Below are positions 38,301-50,000 of a stretch of DNA of 64,000 bases, in pieces (the first letter of the stretch is position 1; the number at the start of each line of letters is the position of its first letter). The stretch spans positions 1 through 64,000 of the forward strand of contig JAREIK010017061.1 of assembly GCA_029783825.1 (NCBI GenBank), in the 5' to 3' direction. The stretch comes from Sapria himalayana. Lineage: Eukaryota; Streptophyta; Magnoliopsida; Malpighiales; Rafflesiaceae. The position numbers and the translations under genes are program-made. The notes below the pieces were generated by a model. It was not told the DNA's origin and made no database searches. It saw only the letters and a program-made list of their open reading frames with translations.

Positions 38301-39335
38301 AGATATTATAAAAATGATCAAAAATTAAATTAATAAACTATTAATAATAAGATAGATATTATTTAAAAAATATTTACGAAACCCAAATGATTCAAAATTA
38401 AATTAAAAAATATTAGTGGATAATAATTTTTAATTTTTAAAATTTTACTTTTTTTATAAGCATATATACTTTTTTGATTATAAATAAATTATTTAAATTA
38501 TATTTGTCGCACTTATAATTTATTTCGTCATAAATATTTATATAAAATAAACTTATAAATAATTAAAATGAATATTTAAAATAATAATAAATTGAAATAA
38601 AAATTAGATTTATTAATTATTAAGTAGTATATAGTAGTTTAATGGTTAATATATTTAAGCATTACAGGCCTTTGGAGTTTACTATTTTACGGTGTCTGCA
38701 TTTTGTGGTTTATTAGTTTTATTTTAAAATTAAAATAACAAAATATTTATTTTTATTATTTTTTGATATTTTCAAAGGTTATAACGTTTGAAAATATAAT
38801 AATTTTTAAATTTTTTTCAAATGTGGATTCAATATTTAGTTATAATAATCATTATATTTATATATCATATAAATTTAATATAAACAATATTATTGATAAA
38901 TATTCTAAAAATTATAAGAAAATAAATTAATAATCAATTATTAATAAGATAGATATCAATTATAATATAATTACAAAACCTAAAATGATTCTGAAGTAAA
39001 CCAAAATATATTACTATATAATAATTTTTTGTTTTGAAATTTTTTTTAATAAGTTTATTTTTATTTTTTTGATGAAAAATAATTATATAAATTATATTTG
39101 TGTAACTCATAATTTATTTTGTTATTAATATTTATATAAAAATAAAAAAATAAATAATAAAATTTGAATATTTAAAATTAAAATGAAAAAAAAATGAGAT
39201 TTATTCTTTAATATTTAGGATATACCACTTTAATTTAAATTAGATCTGTCTCACTAATAATTTATTTTGTAATTAATATTTCTATAAAAATAAACTGATA
39301 AATAATTAAAATAAAAATTTAAATTATACTGAATA
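32337..39335 (+). repeat. Satellite array, plus orientation, block 7
   Basis: Cores lie near 32368, 32970, 33636, 34234, 34766, 35346, 36572, 37103, 37589, 38185 and 38781. Intervals near 33,200 and 35,800-36,250 are rearranged. Several monomers carry GGTTTACGAGTTTAAAGG (34,615; 36,950), a subtype also found near 44,740 and 55,110. The last monomer contains AATAATAAAATTTGAATATT, shared with the one before Block C. No gene is visible. Confidence 0.94.
35800..36250 (+). repeat. Scrambled satellite segment
   Basis: Monomer order breaks down: an octamer block joins directly to AAATTTTTTGAAATGTGAATAC, the AGTTATAATA region occurs twice, and TTTTTTGTTTTTAA is repeated about three times (36,185-36,243). 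It looks like several short template jumps within the satellite. Confidence 0.7.
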
Positions 39336-41820
39336 ATTAAAATAATTTATTTTGTTCATCTCTCAACTCTAGAATGATTGCTAAAGCAATAACCAAAATA
39401 ATAGGAGCTTTTACTTTATCTCTATTATGTCTCATCATATTTGATGTTGAATCACTGGGCTATAAAAGGTAATTTGACTCATGTACGCTAACAGACTAAA
39501 CCAAAGTTGTACCCCCTATGTATTGAAATATCTAGTTGTTGAGGATGCTATTTATATTGATTATTGTAATTTCTTTTAAAATATCTCTCAGGCACACACT
39601 CAAAGCAATTTTTTTAAAACATAGTTCACCTCTAAAAAATATCCACCTTCTAGCCTATTAGAACAAATTAGCCCCAGGGCGGTTTGAGCAGGGCAAGAAG
39701 TATGTGCTCTCTTTCAATCAAGAATCTAAAAATTTATATTATTGGCATGTCTAATCCTTTTTTTTACATCCTCATGGATATGAAAAGTATCATTTCTTTC
39801 TTTTTATATTAAATGAGTGATGTATACAAGCTCACAATACCCAAAAAAGTGTAAATGAATGATATTCAAATGTATAAAAGGTCTTGATCATTGCTCAAAA
39901 TATTAGTCTTGGATATTGACACTTGAGTTCATAAATCAAAGGAAAAAGGCATAGTGATATTTCCAATCCCAAGAATTTTAGCTATAGAAAGTTATAAAGA
40001 GTAGTACTCGAGCTTTAACTATTTATGGGTCATGACTTTTGCTCTTGAGGAATGTCCAAAGTTACAATCATTCCTAGTGCAATGACTTTGCAATATAAAG
40101 ATATAATTCACAAGCTATGATCATATCAAATATTGTGACCCAGTATTATAGTGATTAAATATGTATTCATGATTATTTTTAGTGTCATAATAAAATGTTC
40201 AACAGAGAGACACAAGTTCTGGCATATTCTCATCGATATGATTTCGTGTTATAGAGACAAAATATAGAATCATGACCATTGCTAATGCTACAATAATCTA
40301 AATAAAGAAAGTGACTGAATTCAAAACTTGCCCCTTGAGTCATGACTTTGTGTTGCATATACAATAAGATAAATTTGTGACATTTCTAAATGTTGTGAAT
40401 TTCAATTTAAATTTAACACTTAGTCTTTTGATTATAAAAGTGCAAAACATGAGATTTAGAATTTAGGGTTTATGGGTTAGGGTTATAGTTTATGGTTTAA
40501 GATTTAGGATTTAAAGTTTAGGGTTTATAGTTTTTTTATTCTTTTTTGGAAAATACACACTTTATTTATCATTTAGGCACACAACTTACAAGAGACTAAA
40601 AAGCTCACTAATTTAGGCCAGCCCACCAAATCTTATGCACCTTAATGATTCTATGCATAAATACATAAAAAAACATAATGCCTAATAATTCCAAGCGTAC
40701 GAATACAACTAAAATAACATGGCATCCCTGGACAACAGAGTTGGCATTTAGTCATTATGCTCTCTGCGTCCTTTCCATTCGGATTTGTCCAAGCCTTTTG
40801 AAGGAACATGAATGATGCACCATATTAAAACTATGCAAATATAAGATTATGCATGTGTGTGACATGGAGCATCAAGCATTTGCCTATGTCATTGCTATGA
40901 ATGGAATACATGTAAAACTGAATACCCATAAATCCACAAGTTCATATCTACGGCACTTTGTCAATTCATTCTCACCTTTGAATTCAACATTCTTTTGCTC
41001 CAATGATCCTCAAAAGAGTGTCTCTTGGGTTAGAATGTTTCCTCCTCGTGCTCCAAGAAGTAGCTGTATCTTGCACTGACAAAATATCAAAAAATATGCA
41101 AGCATCAGTGTGCATGTGTGATGAGGTCCATCTCTTAGTCTAATTAACTACGGGTACAACAAAGCTAGAATACAAGTAAAATTACAAAATTCTATAAAGA
41201 TGGGTCTTATGCTCCCGGGAATGTAGCATCGCCTAATGTGTCTTTACAAATTGCTTTAGTGGGCCCCACTTAAAGATGCTCATGGTTCCAATTTTCCTCA
41301 TTGCATGCTACATAAAGAACAGACAAGATTGTGTGTGTGAGTATGTCATGATCCGTCTCTACAAGTACATGGTGCATACAAAGTCCAAGATACAAATAAG
41401 ACTACAAACATAAACTACAAATTTGAATCTTTCGCTCCCGTGTGGCTAGTCTTGACTCCATTGCATACTGGCCCTACTTGATGATGCTTAAGATATTGTG
41501 GGCTCTCCAATTAATAATGGATTACCCGCTACTCCTATTGGGTGAAGGTTGGGTGGCCCTCTATGCTGCCTGATAGGGCTAGTGGGACCCACTCCAAGCT
41601 ACTCTTGGGTTTACTCCGACCACTTTGCTTGGTCTCATAGGTTTTCTGAATATTATCATCCCGGCTTGCTAGCAGGGCCCTCTACAAGCTGGTCTCCCAT
41701 ACTTCTGGTTGCTTCCAGGACTTGCTGGCCGCTTTAAATGCGACACCAAAATTGACAAGAATATGTGCACGTGTGTACTGTGGTCCGTCGCTATGTGTGT
41801 GTGGTGCAGAAGTATCATGG
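39336..41820 (-). other. Block B: inverted copy of Block A
   Basis: The reverse complement follows Block A throughout: ACCTCTAAAAAATATCCACC, CAAGCTCACAATACCC, the telomere-like run and GTGGTCCGTCGCTATGTG appear in the mirrored order. Length is almost the same (about 2,485 against 2,495 bp). The exon-like part is damaged: a 1-base insertion leads to a stop, and the acceptor of the second exon is changed from CAG to ATG. A stretch open on the plus strand at 41,549-41,737 overlaps the first part but lacks any motif I recognise and is not preserved as an open frame in A. It mirrors A about an axis near 31,655. Confidence 0.75.
40452..40530 (+). repeat. Degenerate interstitial telomere-like repeat, Block B copy
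   Basis: ATTTAGGGTTTATGGGTTAG followed by GGTTATAGTTTATGG and AAAGTTTAGGGTTTATAG: degenerate TTTAGGG heptamers in the orientation opposite to 22,781-22,860, as expected from the inversion. Confidence 0.75.
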
Positions 41821-42734
41821 TTTAGGAGTTTAGTAATTTAAGTATTTAGCTATTTTGTGGTTTATAGGTTTTATTTAAATAATTAAATAACAAAAAATTA
41901 TTTTTATAATTTTTTCTCATTTTCAAGGTTATAACCATTGAAAATAATATAATTTTTAATTTTTTTTCAAATGTTAATACAATATTTAATTATAATAATC
42001 ATAAAAATTAAATATCAGTTAAATTTAATATAAATAATTTTATTGATCAATATTGTAATACTGATAATAAAATAGATTAATAAACTATTATTAATATGAT
42101 AGATATTAATTAAAATATATTTGCAAAATCTAAAATGATTCAAAATCAAAGTAAAATATATTACGAAATAATAATTTTTTATTTTTAAATATTTGATTCT
42201 TTTTATAAGCTTATAAATTTTTTTGATGAAGATAATTATTTAAATTATATTTGTCTCATTCATAATTTTATTTTGCAATTAATATTTTGATAAAAATAAA
42301 TTAATAAATAATTTAAATGAATATTGAAATTATAATGAATAGAAATAAAAATGAGATTTATGATTAATTATTTAGGATATATCGGTTTAATGGTTTAAGT
42401 ATTTAGGAGTTTATGAGTAAAGTGATTTAAGTGTTTGGGCATTTAGTAGTTTATATGTTTTATTTAAATAATGAAATAACAAAAAAAATATTTTTCAAAT
42501 TTTTTATAAATTTTGAAGGTTATAACCTTGATAAATATAATAATTTTTAAATTTTTTGTAAATAAGAATACAATATTTAGTTATAATAAACTTAATAAAT
42601 ATATATTATGTAAATTAAAAATAAACAATTTTATTAATAGATATTAATAAACTAAATATAAATATAAATATAATAATGATCAAAAAATAAATTAATAAAC
42701 TAATATTTATTGATAGATATTTATATATTATTTA

Positions 42735-42779
42735 TAAATACTTAAACCTTTAAAGATGGTTTAAATGATTAAGTATTTA
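42735..42779. repeat. Local inverted repeat, mirror of 20,535-20,579
   Basis: TAAATACTTAAACC...GATTAAGTATTTA. The stem has one mismatch compared with the left copy. Together with Blocks A and B it fixes the mirror axis near 31,657. Confidence 0.8.
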
Positions 42780-43680
42780 AGGGTTTTGGGGTTTAGGAGT
42801 TTAATGATTTAAGCATTTAGGCATTTAGTAGTTTATAGGTTTTATATAAACAATAAAATAATAAAAAATTTATTTTTGTGATTTTATCTCATTTTCAAAG
42901 ATGATAACCTTTAAAATATAATATTTAGTTATAATAATCTTAATAATTATATATCATGTAAATTAAATATAAACAATTTTATTGATAAATATTCTAATAA
43001 TGTTCAAAAAATAAATTAATAAACTATTATTAATAAGATAGATATCAATTAAAATGTAATTACAAAACCTAAAATGATTCAGAAGCAAATCAAAATAAAT
43101 TACTATAGAATAATTTTTTGTTTTGAAAATTTTTTTTCTTTGAAAAAGTTTATCTATAATTTTTTGTTGAAAAATAATTTATATAAATTATTTTTGTCTA
43201 ACTCATTTTATTTTGTAATTAATATTTATATATAAATAAACAAATAAATAATTAAAATGAATATTTAAAATTATATGAAAAAAAATGAGATTTATTATTT
43301 ATTATTTAGGGATACTATTTTAATTTAAATTCAATCTGTCTCACTAATAATTTATTTTGTAATTAATATTTCTATAAAAATAAATAAATAATTAACAAAA
43401 AAATTTAAAATTATACTGAATAAAAGTTAAAATGAGATTTATGATTTATTATTAATCTATATCATTTTTATAGAATAAGTATTTAGAGGTTTTGTCATTT
43501 AGGAGTTTAGCAATTTATGTTTTTAGGCTTTTAGTGGTTTATAGGTTTTATTTAGAAAATAAATTAACAAAAAAATTTTCTATAATATGTTATCATTTTC
43601 ATAGGTGATATCCTTTCAAAATATAATAATATTTACAATTTTTTGAAATGTGAATACAATATTTAGTTATAATAATCATT

Positions 43681-43700
43681 ATATATATATATATATATAT
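43681..43700. repeat. TA microsatellite
   Basis: Ten AT repeats expand the ATTATATTTATATATCATA region of a monomer. Confidence 0.9.
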
Positions 43701-46085
43701 CATATAAATTCAATATAAAAAATATTATTGATAAATATTCTAATAATGATCAAAAAATAAATTAATAATCTATTATTAATAAGATAGATTTCAATTAAAA
43801 TATAATTACAAAACCTATAATGATTCAGAAGCAAAGCAAATTATATTACTATATAATAATTTTTTGTTTTTAATTTTTTTTTCTTTTATTAAGTTTATCT
43901 ATATTTTTTTTGATGAAAAATAATTTATTTAAATTATATTTGTATAACTAATAATTTATTTTTTAATTAATATTTATATAAAAATAAACAAATAAATAAT
44001 TAAAATGAATATTTAAAATTATAATGAAAAAAAATGAGATTTATTCTTTATTATTTAGGGTATACCAATTTAATTTAAATTATATCTATCTCACTAATAA
44101 TTTATTTTGTAATTAATATTTCTATAAAAATAAACTGATAAATAATTAAAATAAAAATTTAAAATTATACTAAATAAAAATTAAAATGAGATTTATGAAT
44201 TATTATTAATGTATACCAATTTAATATTTTAAGTATTTAGAGGTTTTGTCATTTAGGACTTGTAGATTTATGTTTTTTGGCATTTAATGGTTTATAGGAT
44301 TTGTTTAAACAATGATATAACAAAAAAATTATTTTTGATATTTTTTCATATTTTTAAAAATTATAACCTTCGACAATATAATAATTTTAAAATTTTTTAA
44401 AATGTTAATACAATATTTAGTAAAAATAATCATTAAAATTATATATAATATAAACTAAATATAAACAATTTTATTCATAGATATGATATCAATTATCAAA
44501 AAATAAATTAATATGCTATTATTAATATGATAGATATAAATTAAAATATAATTGCAAAACCATAAAATATTCAAAATCCAAGTAAAATTTATTACTAATA
44601 ATAAGTTTTATTTAGTTTTTGCTTTTTTTTATAAGCTTATATTTTTTTGATGAAAAATAAATTATTTAAATTATATTTGTATCACCATTAATTTATTTTG
44701 TAATTAATATTTTAATAAATTATTTAAATTATATTTAAGGTTTACGAGTTTAGAGGGTTAAGTATTTAGGGGCTTTTGTGTTTAGGAGTCTAGAGGTTTA
44801 AGTGTTTTGGTATTTAGTGGTATATAAGTTTTATTTAAACAATGATATAACAAAAAATTTATTTTTATTATTTTTTTAATTTTTGAAGGTTATAACCTTT
44901 AAAAATATAATAATTTTTAAATTTTTTTCAAATCTAAATATAATATTTAGTTATAATAATCTTAATAATTATAAGTCATTTAAATTCAATATAAATAATT
45001 AAATTGCTAGATATTATATTAATGATGAAAAAAAAATTTAATAAACTATTATCAATAAGATAGATATTATTTAAAATATATTAGCAAAATCAAAATTTAT
45101 TCAAATTCAAAGTAAAATATATTACTTAATAATAATTTTTTTAATGTTTTGCTTTTTTATAACTTTATATTTTTGTTATTATAAATAAATTATTTAAATT
45201 AATTTGTCCTAGTCATAATTTATTTTGTAATTTATAATTCTATAATAATAAACTAATAAATAATTAAAATAATTATTTAAAATTATAATGAATACAAATA
45301 AAATTGAGATTTATTATTTATTATTCAGGATATAATGTTTTAATGGTTTAAGTATTTAGGTATTTTTGGGTTTAGTAGTTTAGTGCTTTAAGTGTTTAGA
45401 CCTTTAGTGATTTATAGTTATTATCTAAAGAATTAAAAAATAAAAAATTTAATTTTTTGAATTTTTTTAATTTTTGAAGGTTGTAACCTTTGAAATATAA
45501 TAATTTTAAATTTTTTGAAATGTGAATATAATATTTAGTTATAATAATCTTATTAATTATATATAATGTAAACTAAATATAAAAAATTTTATTAATAGAT
45601 ATTATAATAATGATCAATAAATAAATTAATAAACTAGTATTAATAAGAATGATATAAATAAAAATATAATTGTAGAATCTAAAATGGTTCAAAATCAAAA
45701 TAAGATATATTACTAAATAATAATTTTTTATTTTAAAAATTTTGCCTCATTTTATAAGCATATATATTTTTTTGATGAAAAATAAATTATTTAAATTATA
45801 TCTGTTTCACTAATAATTTATTTTGTAATTAATATTTCTATAAAAATAAACCGATAAATAATTAAAATGAATATTTAAAATTATAATGAATACTAATAAA
45901 AAGAGATTTATGATTTATTATTTAGGGTATACCTATTTAATGGTTTATGTTTTTTGTGGTTTTGGGGTTAAGGAGTTTATTGATTTATATGTTTGCACAT
46001 TTAGGTGTTTATATGTTTAATTTAATAAACTAGTATTTTTATGAATCATCGTATTGTACCTTTGAAATGTATAATAGTGTTTTTA

Positions 46086-47085
46086 TTATTTGATTTGATC
46101 GTAGTAATTGACTATGATTAACACCCTTATTTTTGAGCATTCATTGAATTAAATTTGTAATATGCCACAAAACACCTGTACTGATGAATATTTATGTTGA
46201 GCACGGTCAGTTAACTTTTATTGTACTCGCCGTTATCTCTTGTTGCATGCGGAATATGGTTAGTTATATTCTTTGATATTGCCATTTCTGTCTCATGCTG
46301 AGTATGGTCAGCTATAACTTGTAATCATTAATGTTATTTGTTGGTATGAATCATAGAAAACCTAATTGATGGGATGGTCATCAGGATATGTGCACATGGT
46401 ACCCTCTAGTGGAGGAAAAGCCAGTGCATTCCTAGAGAGGTTGTAAAACTCTAGGTGTAGAACGAAGCCCGTTCTATGAATATTTGGTTGGAATGTATGG
46501 ATTCCAGTATAAAGGTAAAAATGAATGTATGGATTCCTGAATGGTAAACTATTTTTCTGTGTTTCAAACCTATAAATCTCATTTGATATTGTTGTTTGTA
46601 TTGACGCTATTTATTGCATAACCTATGTATGATATTTGATTGATTGAGAATAACCATCATTGTGAGATGGCCTTGAGTATCTAGCCTCACAAGTATCGTG
46701 ATATATTTTTACTTACGGAGTTATCTCACCCTCATTGATTTCCTCTTTTTCAGGGTAGACAGAGAAAGGAGAATCCAGGCATCTCTAGATCACTTGGATT
46801 TTATTTGAAAAATGTAATAGATTATTATTTTATTTATTTGATGAATATGAGTCTAAGTTTCTAGAAGGCTCCATGGTGAATTAACTTGGTTATTTGGTAA
46901 TTATTTGGTTAAATCAAAAAATTTTGAATAGTTGAGTGGGATAAATTTTTCTTTTGATGAAACCTTATTTGATATTTTGATGAGACCGTTGAGGTCATTT
47001 TTATTAGTGGAGATCACGGAGGTCAATAGGATTTATCATTTATTATAGAAACGAATAGGTCATGTCAAATTTTTTAATATATATT
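46086..47085. mobile_element. Single-copy insert, possibly a Ty3/gypsy LTR fragment
   Basis: About 1 kb of non-satellite sequence that interrupts a higher-order copy; the homologous place near 1,190-1,240 and 27,200-27,260 has plain satellite. It has no long reading frame. Three imperfect repeats of about 50 bp begin GAGCACGGTCAG (46,199), GGAATATGGTTAG (46,251) and GAGTATGGTCAG (46,300). The stretch GTTATCTCACCCTC...TTTTTCAGGGTAGACAG (46,722-46,765) resembles, from memory, the 3' part of some plant gypsy LTRs. I cannot find matching ends or a target duplication; about 60-100 bp of satellite seem to be missing or altered at the site, and the borders are approximate. It could equally be a gene-derived fragment. 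Confidence 0.4.
46199..46345 (+). repeat. Three imperfect 50-bp tandem repeats within the 46-kb insert
   Basis: Units start at 46,199, 46,251 and 46,300 and share GxATATGGTTAG-type openings followed by TTAT-rich sequence and GTTGCAT/CTCATGCT near the end. Divergence between units is high. Confidence 0.5.
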
Positions 47086-50000
47086 AATCTTAATCTTTCT
47101 AAAATATGAATGCTATACTTAGTTATATTAATCTTAATAATCATATATGATGTAAATTTAATATAAAAATTTTATTAATATATATTATTATAATGATCGA
47201 AAAATAAATTAATAAACTATTATTAATAAGATAGATATTAATTAAAATATATTTGCAGAACCCAATATAATTCAAAATCAATGTAAATTATATTACTAAA
47301 TAAAATTTTATATTTTTGAAATTTTTTTTATTTTTATAAGCTTATTTTTTTTCATAAAAAATAATATATTTAAATTATATGTCTCACTCATTATTTATTT
47401 TGTAATTAATATTTACATAAAAATAAACTAAAAATAATTAAAATGAATATTTAAAATTATAATGAATAGAAATAAAAATGAAATTTATTATTTATTATTT
47501 AGGTTATATAGGTTTAATGGTTTAAGTATTTAGGGGGGTTTGGGGTTAAGTATTCTAGATATTTAAATGATTTGGCATTTAGTGGTTTAAAAATTTTATT
47601 TAAATCATAAAATAATAAAAAAATTATTTTTGTGATTTTTTATCAATTTTGAAGGTTATAAACTTTAAAAATATAATAATTTATAAATTTTTTTCAAATG
47701 TAAATATAGTATTCAGTTATAATAATCTTAATAATTATAAGGCATTTAAATTCAATATAAGTAATTTTATTGATAGATATTATAATAATGATCAAAATAT
47801 AAATTAAAAAAATATTATTAATAAGATTGATAGCAATTAAAATATAAATGCAAAACCTATAATGATTCAAAATCTTAGTAAAATATATTACTAAATGATA
47901 ATTTTTTGTTTTTAAATTTTTACTTCTTTTTATAAGCTTATATTTATTTTTTGATTAAAATAAATTATTAAAATTAAATTTGTCTCGCTCATTATTTATT
48001 TTGTGATTAATATTTATATAAAAAATAAATTAATAAAGAATTAAAATGAATATTTAAAATTATAATGAATACAAATTAATATGAGATTTATGATTTATTA
48101 TATATGGTATACCGGTTTAATGGTTTGATTATTTAGGAGTTTTGTCATTTAGGAGTTATTTAATTTATGTTTTTAGGCATTTAGCGGTTTATTAGTTTTA
48201 TTTATATAATAAAAATTTAAAATTCTATTTTTGATTTTTTCTAATTTTCAAAGGTTAACCTTTAAAAATAAGATAATTTTTAAAATTTTTTTAAATTTGA
48301 ATACCATGTATAATTATATTAATCTTACTAATTATATTTCATATAAATTCAATATAAACAATTTGAATGATAGTAAGTATAATAATGATCAAAAATTAAA
48401 TTAATAAACTTTTATTAATAATCTATATATTAATTAAAATATATTTACATTACACAAAATGATTCAAAATCAAATCAAAATATATTACTAAATAATAATA
48501 TTTAATTTCAAAATATTTTATTCTTTTTATAAGCTTATATTTTTTATTGATTAAAAATAAATTATTTAAAAATATTTTTCTCACTCAAAATTTATTTTGT
48601 AATTAATTTGTTTTAAAAATTAAACTATAAATAATTAAAATGAATATTTAAAATTGTAATTAATAGAAATAAAAATGAGATTTATTATTTATTAAGTAGT
48701 ATATAACTGTTAAAAGGTTATTGTATTTAGGGGTTCGGGGTCTATGAGCTTATTGATTTAAGTAACTAAGCATTTAATGATCTATAGGTTTTATTTTAAA
48801 AATGAAATAACAAAAAATTTATTTTTATTATTTTTTCTCATTTTTTAAGGTTATAACCTTTGAATATATGATAATTTTTAAATTTCTTTTCAAAAGTGAA
48901 TACAATATCTATTTATAATAATCATAATAATTATATATCATATAAATTCAATATAAAAAATTTTATTGATAGATATTCTAATAATTATCAAAAAATAAAA
49001 TAAAAATCTATTATGAATAAGATTGATATTACTTATAATATAATATAAAAAACTAAAATAAATCAAAAGCAATACAAAATATATCACTAAATAATAATTA
49101 TTTGTTTTTAAATTTTTATGATTTTTATAAGCTTTCTATTTTTTGATGAAAAATATTTTTTATAAATTATATTTTTAACTTATAATTTATTTTATAATTA
49201 AAATATATATATATATAACTAAACAATCAAAATGATTTTTTAAAATTATAATGAAAACAAATAAAAATGAGATTTATTAATTATTATTTATTGTATACCG
49301 GTTTAAAGGATTATTAATATAGGGATATCGAGATTTTGTAGTTTAGTCATTTAAGTGTTTAGGCATTTAGTGGAGTATAGGTTTTATTTAAATAATGAAA
49401 TAATAATAAAAAATATTTTTTTTATTTTTTCAGATTTTAAAAGGTTATAACCTTTGAAAATATAATACTTTTAAAATTTTTTTCAAAAGTAAATATAATA
49501 TTTTGTCATAATAATCATTATATTTATATATCATATAAATTCAATAAAAACATTTTTATTGATATATCTTCTAATAATGATCAAAAAATAAATTAATAAT
49601 CTATTATTAATAGGATAGATATCAATTAAAATATAAATACAAAAGCTTAAATGATTCAGAAGAAAAGCAAAATATATTACTATATAATAATTTTTTGTTT
49701 TGAAATTTTTTTTTCTTATAAAAAGTTTATTTATAATTTGTTGATGAAAAATAATTTATATAAATTATATTTGTTTAACTCATAATTTATTTTGTAATTA
49801 ATAATTATATAAAAATATACAAATAAATAATTAAAATGAAAATTTAAAATTTTAATGAAAAAGAAATGAGTTTTATTATTTATTATTTAGGGTATACCGG
49901 TTTAATTTAAATTAGAACGATCTAACTAATAATTTATTTTGTAATTAATATTTCAATAAATTAAACTCATAAATAATTAAAATAAAAATTTAAAATTAAA

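Larger units (their letters stand above)
41821..46085 (+). repeat. Satellite array, plus orientation, block 8
   Basis: From 41,821 to about 43,300 it mirrors the satellite left of Block A (20,000-21,486), with the local hairpin and the AAAGATGATAACC palindrome variant. From about 44,880 it is a direct copy of positions 1 onward: ATAAGTCATTTAAATTCAAT, TTATAGTTATTATCTAAAG and GGAGTTTATTGATTTATATG occur at a constant offset close to 44,880. The last 60 bp before the insert are poorly matched. No gene is visible. Confidence 0.93.

Noticed and set aside
40452..40530. True telomere end
   Set aside because: Units are degenerate, few, internal to a duplicated block and flanked by non-telomeric sequence on both sides.
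41549..41737. Open frame of 62 codons in Block B
   Set aside because: No motif and not open at the equivalent place in Block A; composition is compatible with chance.
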